A stretch of DNA of 43,135 nt from QNYZ01 sp964577615 (lineage in GTDB: Bacteria > Desulfobacterota > Desulfobacteria > Desulfobacterales > QNYZ01), in assembly GCA_964577615.1 (NCBI GenBank), contig CAZNZW010000027.1, positions 1 to 43,135 on the forward strand, written 5' to 3'. Shown piece after piece: positions 1 to 7,939 of this stretch. Below the pieces are notes generated by a model. That model did no database searches, had not been told where the DNA came from, and was given only the letters and a program-made list of their open reading frames with translations. Positions within the stretch are counted from its first letter, which is position 1. The number at the start of each line of letters is the position of its first letter. The position numbers and the translations under genes were made by a program.

Positions 1-1292
1 CCCCCTTTATTGAGCTTTTTCATCATTTTCATGACTTGGGCATAGTTTTTCAATAATTTATTTACTTCCTGTACACTGGTTCCGCTCCCCTTGGCAATTC
101 TTTTTCGACGGCTGCCGTTGATAATCCCATGTTTTTGCCGTTCGCCGGGCGTCATGGAGTTGATGATGGCTTCAACCTTGACCAGTTCCCGGTCATCAAC
201 GTTCAGCTTTTTCAATTGTTTCCGGCCGAGTCCGGGAATCATGCCGAGGAGATCGGTGAGCGATCCCATTTTTCGGATCTGTACCATCTGATCCCGAAAA
301 TCCTCCAGTGTAAACTGGCTTTTGCGCAGCTTTTTTTCCAGTTCTATCGCTTTTTTCTCGTCAACGATCGACTGGGCCTTCTCGATCATGGTGAGGACGT
401 CACCCATGCCGAGGATCCGGGACGCCATTCGCTCGGGATGGAATGGCTCCAGATCGGTTGATTTTTCACCCACACCAATGAACTTGATCGGCTTGCCGGT
501 CACGGATTTGATGGAAATTGCCGCCCCGCCCCGGGCGTCGCCGTCCATCTTGCTGAGCACCACGCCCCCGACATCCAGGGCGTCGTTGAACGCTTTGGCG
601 CTGTTAACGGCATCCTGGCCGGTCATGGCGTCGGCCACGAAGAGGATATCGGCCGGGTGGACCGATTCCTTGATCCGCCGCAGCTCGTCCATCAAGGCTT
701 CGTCGACATGCAGGCGGCCGGCGGTATCGAGTATCACCACATCGCAGCCCTGGTGGTGGGCTGCCGTGCGCGCGGCCTGGCAGATGCCCACCGGGTCCAT
801 GTCCGTCCGGGAAGCAAAAACGGGGACGTCCAGCTGGCTGCCCAGCTTTTTGAGCTGGTCGATGGCCGCCGGTCGATAGACGTCCGCCGGTACCAGATAG
901 GGTTTTTTTCCCTTGTTGCGCAGAAAAACGCTGAGCTTGCCTGCCGTGGTGGTTTTCCCCGACCCCTGCAGGCCCACCAGCATCACGGCCACTGGCTGGG
1001 TACCGCCCAGCCGCAGGTCTTCGTGGTGCTCACCCATGAGGCGGGTCAGCTCTTCATTGACGATCTTGACCACCTGCTGACCGGGCGTCAGACTGGCCAT
1101 CACCTCCTGGCCCATGGCCCGCTGCCGGATGCCGGCAATAAATTTTTTAACCACGCGGAAGTGGACGTCTGCCTCGAGCAGGGCCATCCGCACCTGCTTA
1201 AGGCCGTCTTCGATGTTTTTTTCAGACAGCTTTCCCTGGCCCTTGAGCTGCTTGAAAATCCCGCCTAATTTATCTGTTAATGCATCAAACAT
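1..1292 (-). CDS. ffh: Signal recognition particle GTPase Ffh, 3' end cut by window
   Basis: Ffh is the GTPase of the signal recognition particle: with 4.5S RNA it binds signal sequences of nascent inner-membrane proteins and docks on FtsY. The gene starts MFDALTDKLGGIF at 1292 and 430 codons are visible; the last readable residues (KNYAQVMKMMKKLNKG) belong to the methionine-rich M domain, so only a short C-terminal tail is missing. Visible landmarks are the P-loop GLQGSGKTT, the DTAGR switch motif, the SKMDGDARGG segment and the SRRKRIAKGSG RNA-binding motif. It diverges from rlmN and has its own promoter, whose -35 box overlaps the first rlmN codons. In many bacteria rpsP follows ffh; that position lies outside the window. 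The identification is very secure. Confidence 0.97.
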   Translation of the reverse strand, partial: MFDALTDKLGGIFKQLKGQGKLSEKNIEDGLKQVRMALLEADVHFRVVKKFIAGIRQRAMGQEVMASLTPGQQVVKIVNEELTRLMGEHHEDLRLGGTQPVAVMLVGLQGSGKTTTAGKLSVFLRNKGKKPYLVPADVYRPAAIDQLKKLGSQLDVPVFASRTDMDPVGICQAARTAAHHQGCDVVILDTAGRLHVDEALMDELRRIKESVHPADILFVADAMTGQDAVNSAKAFNDALDVGGVVLSKMDGDARGGAAISIKSVTGKPIKFIGVGEKSTDLEPFHPERMASRILGMGDVLTMIEKAQSIVDEKKAIELEKKLRKSQFTLEDFRDQMVQIRKMGSLTDLLGMIPGLGRKQLKKLNVDDRELVKVEAIINSMTPGERQKHGIINGSRRKRIAKGSGTSVQEVNKLLKNYAQVMKMMKKLNKG

Positions 1293-1338
1293 TCATTCAC
1301 CGGCAGTGCTGAAAAATAGCTATATTGCTAAACAGAAT

Positions 1339-1367
1339 AATATAGTTTATTATGGTGATTATGTCAA
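1339..1367 (-). promoter_or_regulatory. Sigma70-type promoter of ffh
   Basis: Reading the minus strand, TTGACA (1367-1362), a 17-base spacer and TATATT (1344-1339) form a near-consensus promoter 47 bases ahead of the ffh start. The -35 box overlaps the first codons of divergent rlmN. Confidence 0.7.
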
Positions 1368-2443
1368 GATATGATTCGAACAATAGCGGAGCCATGCCCG
1401 CCGGTGTGGATATCAAGGATCTTTCCCTGCCCATGTTGACAGACTGGGTCGCGGCCACAGGGGCCAAACCGTTCCATGCCGGCCAGATCTTCAAGTGGAT
1501 CTACATCCACCAGGTGGATGATTTCAACGAAATGACCGATCTGGCCAAACCGCTGCGGGGTCGCCTGATCGACCGGTTTGCCGTCACCCGGCTCAAGAAA
1601 GCGGCGGTGGAAAAAGCGGCGGATGGTACCTGTAAATACCTGTTCGGGATGGCCGACGGCAATTTTATCGAAAGCGTTCTTATTCCCGAAAAAAAACGCC
1701 TGACCCTGTGCATTTCCAGCCAGGTCGGATGCGCCCAGGGCTGTCGTTTCTGCCTCACCGGCCGGGGCGGCTTTATCCGTCATCTTTCCAGAGGGGAGAT
1801 TCTGGCCCAGGTGCGTGATGTGCGCCAGGACCTGCCCGCCCCGGAAAAACTGACCAACCTGGTTTTCATGGGCATGGGCGAACCGCTGGCAAACTACGAC
1901 AACGTGATTTCCGCCCTGGCCACCCTCACCGACAACCGGTGTGGCATGGCTTTTTCCAGACAGCGGGTCACCGTATCAACGGCGGGGATCGTGCCCCATA
2001 TCGCCCGTCTGGGACAGGACACCGACATCAGCCTGGCGGTGAGCCTCAATGCGGCAGATAACCGGACACGAAACCGGATCATGCCGATCAATCGCCGCTA
2101 TCCGCTTGAAGCGCTCATCGATGCCTGTCAAAATTATCCCCTGAAAAGACGCCGAAAAATTACCTTCGAGTATATTTTGATCAAAGGGGTTAATGATTCC
2201 CCCGAAGATGCAAAGCGGCTGACACGGCTGCTTTCCCCGTCATGGGCCAAGATCAACCTGATTCCATTTAACGAATTTGCGGAAAGCACGTTTGCCCGCC
2301 CCGAAGCAGATATCATCGACCGATTTATGGATATTCTGCATCGCCGGCAGTTTGTCACCGTTGTGCGCGCCAGCAAGGGCGGCGATATTTCCGCGGCCTG
2401 CGGCCAGCTGCGCGTCCGGGCGGCCGCGTCAATGAATCAATAA
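1352..2443 (+). CDS. rlmN: 23S rRNA (adenine2503-C2)-methyltransferase RlmN, radical SAM
   Basis: RlmN methylates C2 of A2503 in 23S rRNA, and in E. coli also A37 of some tRNAs, by a radical-SAM mechanism with a methylated-cysteine intermediate. The 363-residue frame has the family's usual length. C127, C131 and C134 (CAQGCRFC) bind the 4Fe-4S cluster; C120 (LTLCISS) and C350 (GGDISAACGQL) match the two conserved non-cluster cysteines of the family, and FMGMGEPLANYDNV is the conserved GEP motif. The start is uncertain: ATG codons lie at 1352, 1361 and 1394. The third is preceded by GGAG and leaves MPAGVDIKDLS, close to the usual family N-terminus. The 3' end overlaps the convergent PP-loop gene by 15 bases (2429-2443). 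Confidence 0.96.
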   Translation: MVIMSRYDSNNSGAMPAGVDIKDLSLPMLTDWVAATGAKPFHAGQIFKWIYIHQVDDFNEMTDLAKPLRGRLIDRFAVTRLKKAAVEKAADGTCKYLFGMADGNFIESVLIPEKKRLTLCISSQVGCAQGCRFCLTGRGGFIRHLSRGEILAQVRDVRQDLPAPEKLTNLVFMGMGEPLANYDNVISALATLTDNRCGMAFSRQRVTVSTAGIVPHIARLGQDTDISLAVSLNAADNRTRNRIMPINRRYPLEALIDACQNYPLKRRRKITFEYILIKGVNDSPEDAKRLTRLLSPSWAKINLIPFNEFAESTFARPEADIIDRFMDILHRRQFVTVVRASKGGDISAACGQLRVRAAASMNQ

Positions 2444-3439
2444 ATCCCTGATCTCTGCCGGCGCAACCGGCAGCACCTTTATTATACGATGCCCCTCAAG
2501 CCCGGTTATCCGTACATCGACGCGCGTATCCCCGGGCGCCTTGCTGTACCCCGCGCAAATGGCGGCCGCCCGGTCCAGAACAGATGCTTCGGTATCGTGG
2601 CCGGCGGGAATAACTGCCGTGGGACCCGGCCAGCCCATTGTTTTGAGCATGGTATGCCGGCGGGGATCCACGAGCGATTCGATCTGTTCGTTTTCGGTCC
2701 GGGTGCGCCCGACGATGAGTTTGGTCCGGGGGCTCAAGCGCAGGTGCCGGCCGTATTTGAGCAGGTGCAGCTCGGCCTCGGTATAATCGGCCTGGTGGTC
2801 GAAAATATCCCGCAGGCGCCGGCTGTAGCCCTTGTCGGTGAGCAGGCACCCGCCCGCCGGGGCCGGGTAGGTGGTAATGCCGTACCGGGCGGCCATCTGC
2901 ATCTGTGGCTTTCGGGATCGGCCCGACAGATCCAGCAGCCGGTCCCGGTCGATCCGACCCGCTTTTTCGGGGATGCTTTCGGGCAGCCGCCGGGCGCTCA
3001 GCGGCCGGACAATATACCCGTCCATACCCGATTTTTTGGCCACGTAACGCAGCGATGGATAGGTCTGGGACATGGGCCGCTGGCCGAGCACCTCGCCGCT
3101 GAATAGAAAATCAAACCCCTCGGTCCGCATGGTTTCACCGGCCAGTTTAAACATCAGGGCATGGCAGTCCATGCAGGGGTTCATGTGCTGGCCGTATCCG
3201 GCCGGCGGATCTTTGAGCATTTCCAGATAGCGGGGAAAAATCGGCCGGACAATCAGGGGGATGCCCGTGACCCGCGCAGCCTGGCGGGCCTTGTCAGCCG
3301 AAAAAAACGGTGTTTCAAAGCAGATCCAGGTCACATCGATCCCCTGATCCTTTAACACCAGAGCCGACAGGATGCTGTCCAGGCCCCCGGAGCAGAGCCC
3401 CAGGCCGCGAATATTTTTTTCCTGCTGAATATCGTCCAT
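2429..3439 (-). CDS. PP-loop ATPase of the tRNA thiolation type (ThiI/MnmA-like)
   Basis: A 336-residue protein of the adenine-nucleotide alpha-hydrolase class, probably activating a tRNA uridine or a related substrate for sulfur transfer. The PP-loop SGGLDS is at residues 17-22. NPCMDCH (C89, C92) and PAGGCLL (C198) provide cysteines placed as in MnmA-like thiouridylases, where one accepts and another resolves the persulfide. The C-terminal ~120 residues form a separate domain that I cannot assign firmly. It is neither full-length ThiI (no THUMP domain is seen) nor classical MnmA, and databases often label such proteins loosely as thiouridylase or thiamine-biosynthesis-like. The start at 3439 has GAGG upstream at good spacing. 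Substrate unknown; the sulfur-transfer role is inference. Confidence 0.8.
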   Translation of the reverse strand: MDDIQQEKNIRGLGLCSGGLDSILSALVLKDQGIDVTWICFETPFFSADKARQAARVTGIPLIVRPIFPRYLEMLKDPPAGYGQHMNPCMDCHALMFKLAGETMRTEGFDFLFSGEVLGQRPMSQTYPSLRYVAKKSGMDGYIVRPLSARRLPESIPEKAGRIDRDRLLDLSGRSRKPQMQMAARYGITTYPAPAGGCLLTDKGYSRRLRDIFDHQADYTEAELHLLKYGRHLRLSPRTKLIVGRTRTENEQIESLVDPRRHTMLKTMGWPGPTAVIPAGHDTEASVLDRAAAICAGYSKAPGDTRVDVRITGLEGHRIIKVLPVAPAEIRDLLIH

Positions 3440-3558
3440 AGCTTACGCCTCTTCGGTCAGCTGACCCGCCTGTACGGGCCGGAGCGGCGGTGCGCCGGGC
3501 GCCGGACGGCCCGGCGGGCGGCAATACACCCTTTCGGCCGGTTGCCGAACAGTTTGAA

Positions 3559-3586
3559 AACGTAAGAATACATCATCGGGTGTCAA
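3559..3586 (-). promoter_or_regulatory. Possible promoter of the PP-loop gene
   Basis: On the minus strand a perfect TTGACA (3586-3581) is followed after 16 bases by TACGTT (3564-3559), a poor -10. It is the best candidate in this intergenic stretch, but weak. Confidence 0.3.
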
Positions 3587-3713
3587 GCCGGATCAGAGCT
3601 TTTGATCCGTCTGCCGTCACCGACTGCACGGGAACCGTATCATGGCCGCCGGGGATTTCAACCCTGAACATGTTGCCTGTATCGTTAACGGGATCTGGAA
3701 AGTGAGGGAAAAA

Positions 3714-3743
3714 CAGCCGACCGGCCCCTGGGGGGCCGGTCGG
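3714..3743 (-). terminator. Rho-independent terminator after the secreted-protein gene
   Basis: A perfect 12-bp stem, CCGACCGGCCCC (3717-3728) with GGGGCCGGTCGG (3732-3743), closes a 3-base loop. On the minus strand it is followed by CTGTTTTTCCC, so it should end transcripts of the gene at 3961-4848. The plus-strand tail (TTTCGCTTTTA) is less uniform. Confidence 0.75.
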
Positions 3744-3758
3744 TTTCGCTTTTATGGC

Positions 3759-3813
3759 CCGGTCGGTTGTCGAAACAGCGGCCGGGGCGGGCGTTCAGTT
3801 AGGGGTCAGTCGA
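3759..3813 (+). repeat. 55-bp direct repeat, copy 1 (left contig end)
   Basis: These 55 bases are identical to 3914-3968, starting CCGGTCGGTTGTCGAA and ending GGGTCAGTCGA. They abut the N run directly, as expected when two contigs sharing a k-mer-length overlap are scaffolded without being merged. The copy includes the last codons and stop of the secreted-protein gene read on the minus strand. Confidence 0.95.
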
Positions 3814-3913
3814 NNNNNNNNNNNNNNNNNNNNNNNNNNNNNNNNNNNNNNNNNNNNNNNNNNNNNNNNNNNNNNNNNNNNNNNNNNNNNNNNNNNNNNN
3901 NNNNNNNNNNNNN
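3814..3913. other. Scaffold gap of exactly 100 N
   Basis: Exactly 100 Ns is the conventional placeholder for a gap of unknown size. Both flanks end in the same 55 bases, so the real gap may be zero or negative in size. Confidence 0.98.
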
Positions 3914-3968
3914 CCGGTCGGTTGTCGAAACAGCGGCCGGGGCGGGCGTTCAGTTAGGGGTCAGTCGA
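3914..3968 (+). repeat. 55-bp direct repeat, copy 2 (right contig end)
   Basis: Identical to 3759-3813. It contains the stop codon (3961-3963, minus strand) and last residues of the neighbouring secreted-protein gene, so joining the contigs would leave that gene intact. Confidence 0.95.
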
Positions 3969-4848
3969 TTCGCGTGCCTTTTTCGAGCCGTCGCATACGG
4001 GACCGGTACGGCGGATAGGGCGCATATTCATCGTCATAATCCTGGCACGGGCCGCGATGGTAGTAGCCGCTCCGGCATCTGTCCTCATCATCCCAGAAAC
4101 GGTTGAGCGGCGTTCTGGGGGGACGGCAGTCGATCACGCCGATACGGCAGAGGGTTTGCCGCCATTCGTATTTGATGAATATTTTTTCCACCGGCCGCCG
4201 GTGGGTGCGGAACGGAACCCGCACGGAAGGCGAGTATTCCTCTTCGCCAAATCCGGTCCCCGGCGCGCTGGATCGGCCCTGTTTCATCATTTCCGGCTGC
4301 ATTTTGCCGATCTGCTGCCGTTTGTCCCGGTAGACCGGCCGCTCTCTGTACACGGCCAGAGCGATCACCCCCATGGCCGTATCATCGTGCCAGGCGTGGG
4401 CATAGGAGTTTCCGGCATTGGTAAAATAGAAGCGGTTGACCACGTCCCGGGCGGTCCGCCAGCCGTTGAAATTTTCCGTTTCGTACGGGCCGATGATATA
4501 CATCCGCTCGTTGCGTCTCAGGCGGGATTTTTTCCCGGAAATGATATTCCGGCCATCCACGGCAACCACGACGCCGATCCGTTCGCCGGTCATGTTTCTG
4601 ATATTGATATTGTAACGGCTGCCGTTTGTCACCTGAAGGTATCGGCGCTGCACCCAGACCCGCCGGCGGTTGCGGTGTGAATATTCGGTATTGAGCGGGT
4701 AAAACATGTTGAAACTTCGGCCGTTGTCGTCCGAAATACTGACGGAAACCGTATGTCCGTTGAGGCGATGCGTATTTGCCGCGGCCGGTCCGGCCAGCAG
4801 CGGAATAATCATTAAAATGGCTGCAAGTGTGATCAACATCTTTTTCAT
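3961..4848 (-). CDS. Secreted protein of unknown function
   Basis: I do not recognise this 295-residue protein. It has a clean Sec signal peptide (MKKMLITLAAILMIIPLLAG, cleavage probably after AAA near residue 24). The mature part starts with a ~150-residue region with alternating beta-type character and many R, N and Y residues, including the stretches RNMTGERIGVVVAVDG and IGPYETENFNGWRTA. It ends in a low-complexity tail rich in R, P, Y and D that carries four cysteines, possibly disulfide-paired (LCRIGVIDC, RCRSGYYHRGPC). The start has an excellent AGGAGG. It may be the last gene of the unit that begins with the sensor kinase, or may be transcribed alone; a strong terminator follows. An envelope role is inference only. 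Confidence 0.75.
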   Translation of the reverse strand: MKKMLITLAAILMIIPLLAGPAAANTHRLNGHTVSVSISDDNGRSFNMFYPLNTEYSHRNRRRVWVQRRYLQVTNGSRYNINIRNMTGERIGVVVAVDGRNIISGKKSRLRRNERMYIIGPYETENFNGWRTARDVVNRFYFTNAGNSYAHAWHDDTAMGVIALAVYRERPVYRDKRQQIGKMQPEMMKQGRSSAPGTGFGEEEYSPSVRVPFRTHRRPVEKIFIKYEWRQTLCRIGVIDCRPPRTPLNRFWDDEDRCRSGYYHRGPCQDYDDEYAPYPPYRSRMRRLEKGTRID

Positions 4849-4883
4849 GATGGCCTCCTGTGGGGTTGCTTTTCACTGACATA

Positions 4884-4913
4884 GACACTGCCGGTGAAAA
4901 AAAACTCAGTGTC
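4884..4913. repeat. Inverted repeat ahead of the secreted-protein gene
   Basis: GACACTG (4884-4890) and CAGTGTC (4907-4913) are a perfect 7-bp inverted repeat around a 16-base spacer that contains an A8/T8 run. It could be an operator or the weak terminator of the upstream kinase gene; the sequence does not decide. Confidence 0.4.
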
Positions 4914-4952
4914 CAATCAAAAAAACAGGCAGCGGGAAACCCGGCGACAAGA

Positions 4953-6521
4953 TCAGGTGGCCGGATATCCGGTGATGGCCCGGATTTCGTTGTAGATGGG
5001 TTTGAGGCGGGCATACATCTTTCGATAGACCCGTTCATACAATTCATGGTAGCGGTCCCGGTTGGCGGGAATCGGGATAAAGGCATCGGTAAAACGGGTC
5101 ATGGCCCGGATCGCGCTGTTAAAGTCGGGATGAAGTTTGAGGCCCACGGCCGCATCAATGGCGGCGCCGAGCGCGGCCGTTTCAAAGGTATGCGGCCGCC
5201 GGGCGGGCCGGCCGAAAATATCGGCTGTAATCTGCATGACGGCATCGCTCTGGGATCCGCCGCCGGAGATCCGCAGTTCCTGTACGGGGCACCGGTTCCG
5301 TTTCTGCAGTATCTGCAGCCCGTCTTTGAGGCCGTAAGCCAGCCCTTCCAGGATTGCCCGGTAAATGTGGGCCCGCGTATGCACATCTCCGAAACCGATG
5401 ATGGCGCCCTTGGCGTCCGCATCGGTGTTAAGGCCCGGCGACCAGTAGGGCTGCAGGGTCAGGCCCATGGCACCGGGTGGAATATCGGCGATCAGTTCAT
5501 CGAAAACCGCCTCCGGCGCCACGCCGCGCTGCCGGGCCAGATGACATTCCCGCAGCCCGAATTCCTTCTTGAACCAGCTGATCATCCAGAACCCCCGGTA
5601 GACCATTGCCTCGGTGTTGTAGGTGCCGGGCAGGGCGCCGGGAAACGGTGGTATCAGCGGTTTGATCTCCACGTATTTTGTGTTGGCCGTGTTGACCGTG
5701 GCCGTGGTGCCGTAGCTGAGGCAGGCCGTTTCGGGTGACCGGCATCCGGCGCCGAGCACCTCGCAGGCTTTGTCTGTGGCCGCGGCGATAACGGGCAATC
5801 CTTCCGGAATGCCGGTGACAGCGGCGGCGCGGCGGGTAATCTGACCGAGCCGGCCGGCCGGCGGTACGAGCTCCGGCAACATCGCGCGATCCATGGGAAA
5901 CAGCTGCCATTTCAGATCCCGTGACCGGGCCCAGCGGTGCCGTTTATAGTCAAAGGGCAGGTAGCCGACGATGCTGCCCGTGGACTCCCGGTACTGACCG
6001 GTCAGGCGATGGATCAAAAACCCGGAGAGCAGAAGGAATCTGGCGGTCCGGTCCCAGATCCCGGGCTGGTGTTGACGGATCCAGTTCGATTTGCATTCCC
6101 GGACGGCTTTTTCGGCGGTGTCGTAGCGGCGAAGCAGCTTCAGGGTACTTCGCAGAAAAGGAGACATGCCGATATCCGGCCGGGCCTTGCGCTGGTCCAG
6201 CCAGAGGATGGCCGGGCGCAGGGGATTGCCGTGCCGGTCGAGATTGACGACAGTGGCGCGCTGACAGGTGAGCGTCACGCCGGCGATCCGGCTTTGATCG
6301 ATATCCGGATCGCTGAGCAGTTTCCGGGAAGCTTCGGCAAGGGTTTGCCAGTACAGATCCGGCGCCTGTTCGGCCCAGCCCGGCTGTGTAGAAAAATAGG
6401 GGTTAATCGGGATTTTGACGATGCGGAAAATGGTACCCCTCGGATCGATCAAAACGGCGCGGATCGATTGCGTGCCGGCATCGAAAACAAGAATCAGTTC
6501 GTCTGTGGGAAGATCGGTCAT
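4953..6521 (-). CDS. FGGY-family carbohydrate kinase
   Basis: A 522-residue ATP-dependent sugar or polyol kinase. The N-terminal FGGY domain begins with the phosphate-binding FDAGTQSIRAVLID; LDQRKA and the TLTCQRATVVN segment are typical of xylulokinase/glycerol-kinase-like members. The C-terminal domain has the ATP-binding ISGGGSQSDAVMQ and the following ADIFGRPARRP and ETAALGAA motifs. Length is normal. The substrate cannot be read from the sequence; no sugar transporter or isomerase lies nearby, so I give no symbol. The gene begins 26 bases after the response regulator and has AGGAAAG upstream, so it is probably co-transcribed with the two-component system, an unusual partner for a sugar kinase. 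Confidence 0.9.
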   Translation of the reverse strand: MTDLPTDELILVFDAGTQSIRAVLIDPRGTIFRIVKIPINPYFSTQPGWAEQAPDLYWQTLAEASRKLLSDPDIDQSRIAGVTLTCQRATVVNLDRHGNPLRPAILWLDQRKARPDIGMSPFLRSTLKLLRRYDTAEKAVRECKSNWIRQHQPGIWDRTARFLLLSGFLIHRLTGQYRESTGSIVGYLPFDYKRHRWARSRDLKWQLFPMDRAMLPELVPPAGRLGQITRRAAAVTGIPEGLPVIAAATDKACEVLGAGCRSPETACLSYGTTATVNTANTKYVEIKPLIPPFPGALPGTYNTEAMVYRGFWMISWFKKEFGLRECHLARQRGVAPEAVFDELIADIPPGAMGLTLQPYWSPGLNTDADAKGAIIGFGDVHTRAHIYRAILEGLAYGLKDGLQILQKRNRCPVQELRISGGGSQSDAVMQITADIFGRPARRPHTFETAALGAAIDAAVGLKLHPDFNSAIRAMTRFTDAFIPIPANRDRYHELYERVYRKMYARLKPIYNEIRAITGYPAT

Positions 6522-6547
6522 CGCTGCTTTCCTGTTCTGTTTCCGCT

Positions 6548-7939
6548 TCAGGCGTGCTTTTTGCCGCGATCCGGTCCGGGAGGCCGGGTGACGCCGTACT
6601 GCTTTAACTTCAACTGCAGGGTCCGGCGGCTGATGCCGAGAATAACTGCCGCCCGGGTCCGGTTGCCGCCGGTGTCTTCCAGGGTCTGGAGGATCATTTC
6701 CCTTTCCACGTCTTTAAGGGAGCGGCCCGAGCGGCGCGCTTCTCCAGCGGTTTTTGAATCCGGCGGGCCGGTGTTCAGCCCGGCGGGCAGCGTTTCCGGA
6801 GTGAGCGTGTCTCCCCGGCATATGATGACCGATCGCTCGATGCAGTTTTCTAGCTCGCGGACATTCCCCGGCCAGTCGTAGCGTATCAGCATATCCAGGG
6901 CCCGGGGGCTGATCGCCTTGATCCGGGTGCGGTTTTCTTCCGTGTATCGTTTGAGAAAGAAATCGGCCAGCAGCGGAATATCCTCGCGGCGCTGCCGCAG
7001 CGGCGGGACGTCGATCTGAAAAACGTTGAGCCGGTAAAAAAGGTCTTCCCGGAAGCGGCCCCGGCGTACTTCGGCCATCAGATCCTTATTGGTCGCCGCA
7101 ATCATCCGGACGTCCACGGCCACCGGATCGCTGCCGCCCACGGGAAGGACTTCTTTCTCCTGGACAGCGCGCAATACTTTGGCCTGGGTGGACAGGGCCA
7201 TCTCGCCGACTTCGTCGAGAAAGAGCGTCGACCCGGCGGCCCGTTGAAACAGGCCCGCCCGCCGGGCGGCCGCGCCGGTAAAGGCCCCTTTTTCGTGCCC
7301 GAACAGCTCGCTTTCCAGAAGCGTTTCGGACAGGGCGGCGCAGTTGATCGTGACCATGGATCTGTCCCGGCGCGGGCTGAGGCGATGGATGGCTGCGGCA
7401 ACCAGCTCTTTGCCGGTGCCGCTTTCACCGGTAATCAGAACGGTGGCGGTAAATTCGGCCACTGTCGCCACTTTCTCAAAAACCGCCTGCATGGCCTTGC
7501 TGCGGCCGATGAAGTCCCCGCCCATTTCCCGCCGGCTGACCTGCTGCTGCAGCTGGCGGTTTTCCGTTTCGAGCCGGTAATGCGCCAGCGCCCGCTGTGT
7601 CAGCAATTTGAGTTCATCGATATCGAGCGGTTTGGTCAGGTAGTCAAAGGCCCCGCGTTTCATGGCTTTGATGGCTGTTTTGACCGAGGCATAGGCCGTC
7701 ATCATGATGATGGGAATGTTGGGGTTGATGGCGGCTATCGCCTGCTGGGCGGCCAGGCCGTCCATTTCGGCCATGCGGATATCCATCAGGATCAGGTCAA
7801 AATAACCGGCTTTCACCGTGGCCACGGCTTCCCGGCCGTCAGGCGCCGAGATCACGGCATACCCCGCATCGGTCAGCACGGTGGTCAGCATCTGACGGTG
7901 GGCACGGTCATCATCAACGACGAGTATCTGCGGCAACAT
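6548..7939 (-). CDS. Sigma54-dependent NtrC-family response regulator (ZraR/AtoC-like)
   Basis: A 463-residue activator of sigma54 promoters and cognate partner of the kinase encoded just upstream. The receiver domain (residues 3-115) has the phosphoacceptor D53 (LMDIRMAEMDG) and the switch lysine in LTKP. The AAA+ domain (about 145-375) has Walker A GESGTGKE (171-178) and the sigma54-contact loop GAFTGA (218-223). A Fis-type helix-turn-helix lies at the C-terminus (GGNRTRAAVILGISRRTLQ). All catalytic landmarks are intact. The start at 7939 has AAGGAG and overlaps the kinase gene by 26 bases, indicating translational coupling. Target promoters are not visible here. Confidence 0.95.
   Translation of the reverse strand: MLPQILVVDDDRAHRQMLTTVLTDAGYAVISAPDGREAVATVKAGYFDLILMDIRMAEMDGLAAQQAIAAINPNIPIIMMTAYASVKTAIKAMKRGAFDYLTKPLDIDELKLLTQRALAHYRLETENRQLQQQVSRREMGGDFIGRSKAMQAVFEKVATVAEFTATVLITGESGTGKELVAAAIHRLSPRRDRSMVTINCAALSETLLESELFGHEKGAFTGAAARRAGLFQRAAGSTLFLDEVGEMALSTQAKVLRAVQEKEVLPVGGSDPVAVDVRMIAATNKDLMAEVRRGRFREDLFYRLNVFQIDVPPLRQRREDIPLLADFFLKRYTEENRTRIKAISPRALDMLIRYDWPGNVRELENCIERSVIICRGDTLTPETLPAGLNTGPPDSKTAGEARRSGRSLKDVEREMILQTLEDTGGNRTRAAVILGISRRTLQLKLKQYGVTRPPGPDRGKKHA

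Larger units (their letters stand above)
3440..3960. other. Gene-free stretch with terminator, scaffold gap and duplicated contig ends
   Basis: No convincing gene is visible in these 521 bases. They hold the leader of the PP-loop gene, a bidirectional hairpin at 3717-3743, the 100-N gap, and two copies of a 55-base sequence flanking the gap. Short open frames on the plus strand lack Shine-Dalgarno sites and recognisable products, and one runs through the Ns. Confidence 0.7.

Noticed and set aside
3759..3968. 55-bp direct repeats as attachment sites of a mobile element
   Set aside because: The copies abut the N run exactly on both sides and no integrase or transposase lies nearby; an assembly overlap explains them better.
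3642..4106. Plus-strand open frame running through the Ns
   Set aside because: It exists only because Ns hide stops, and it is antisense to the end of a gene with a signal peptide and strong ribosome site.
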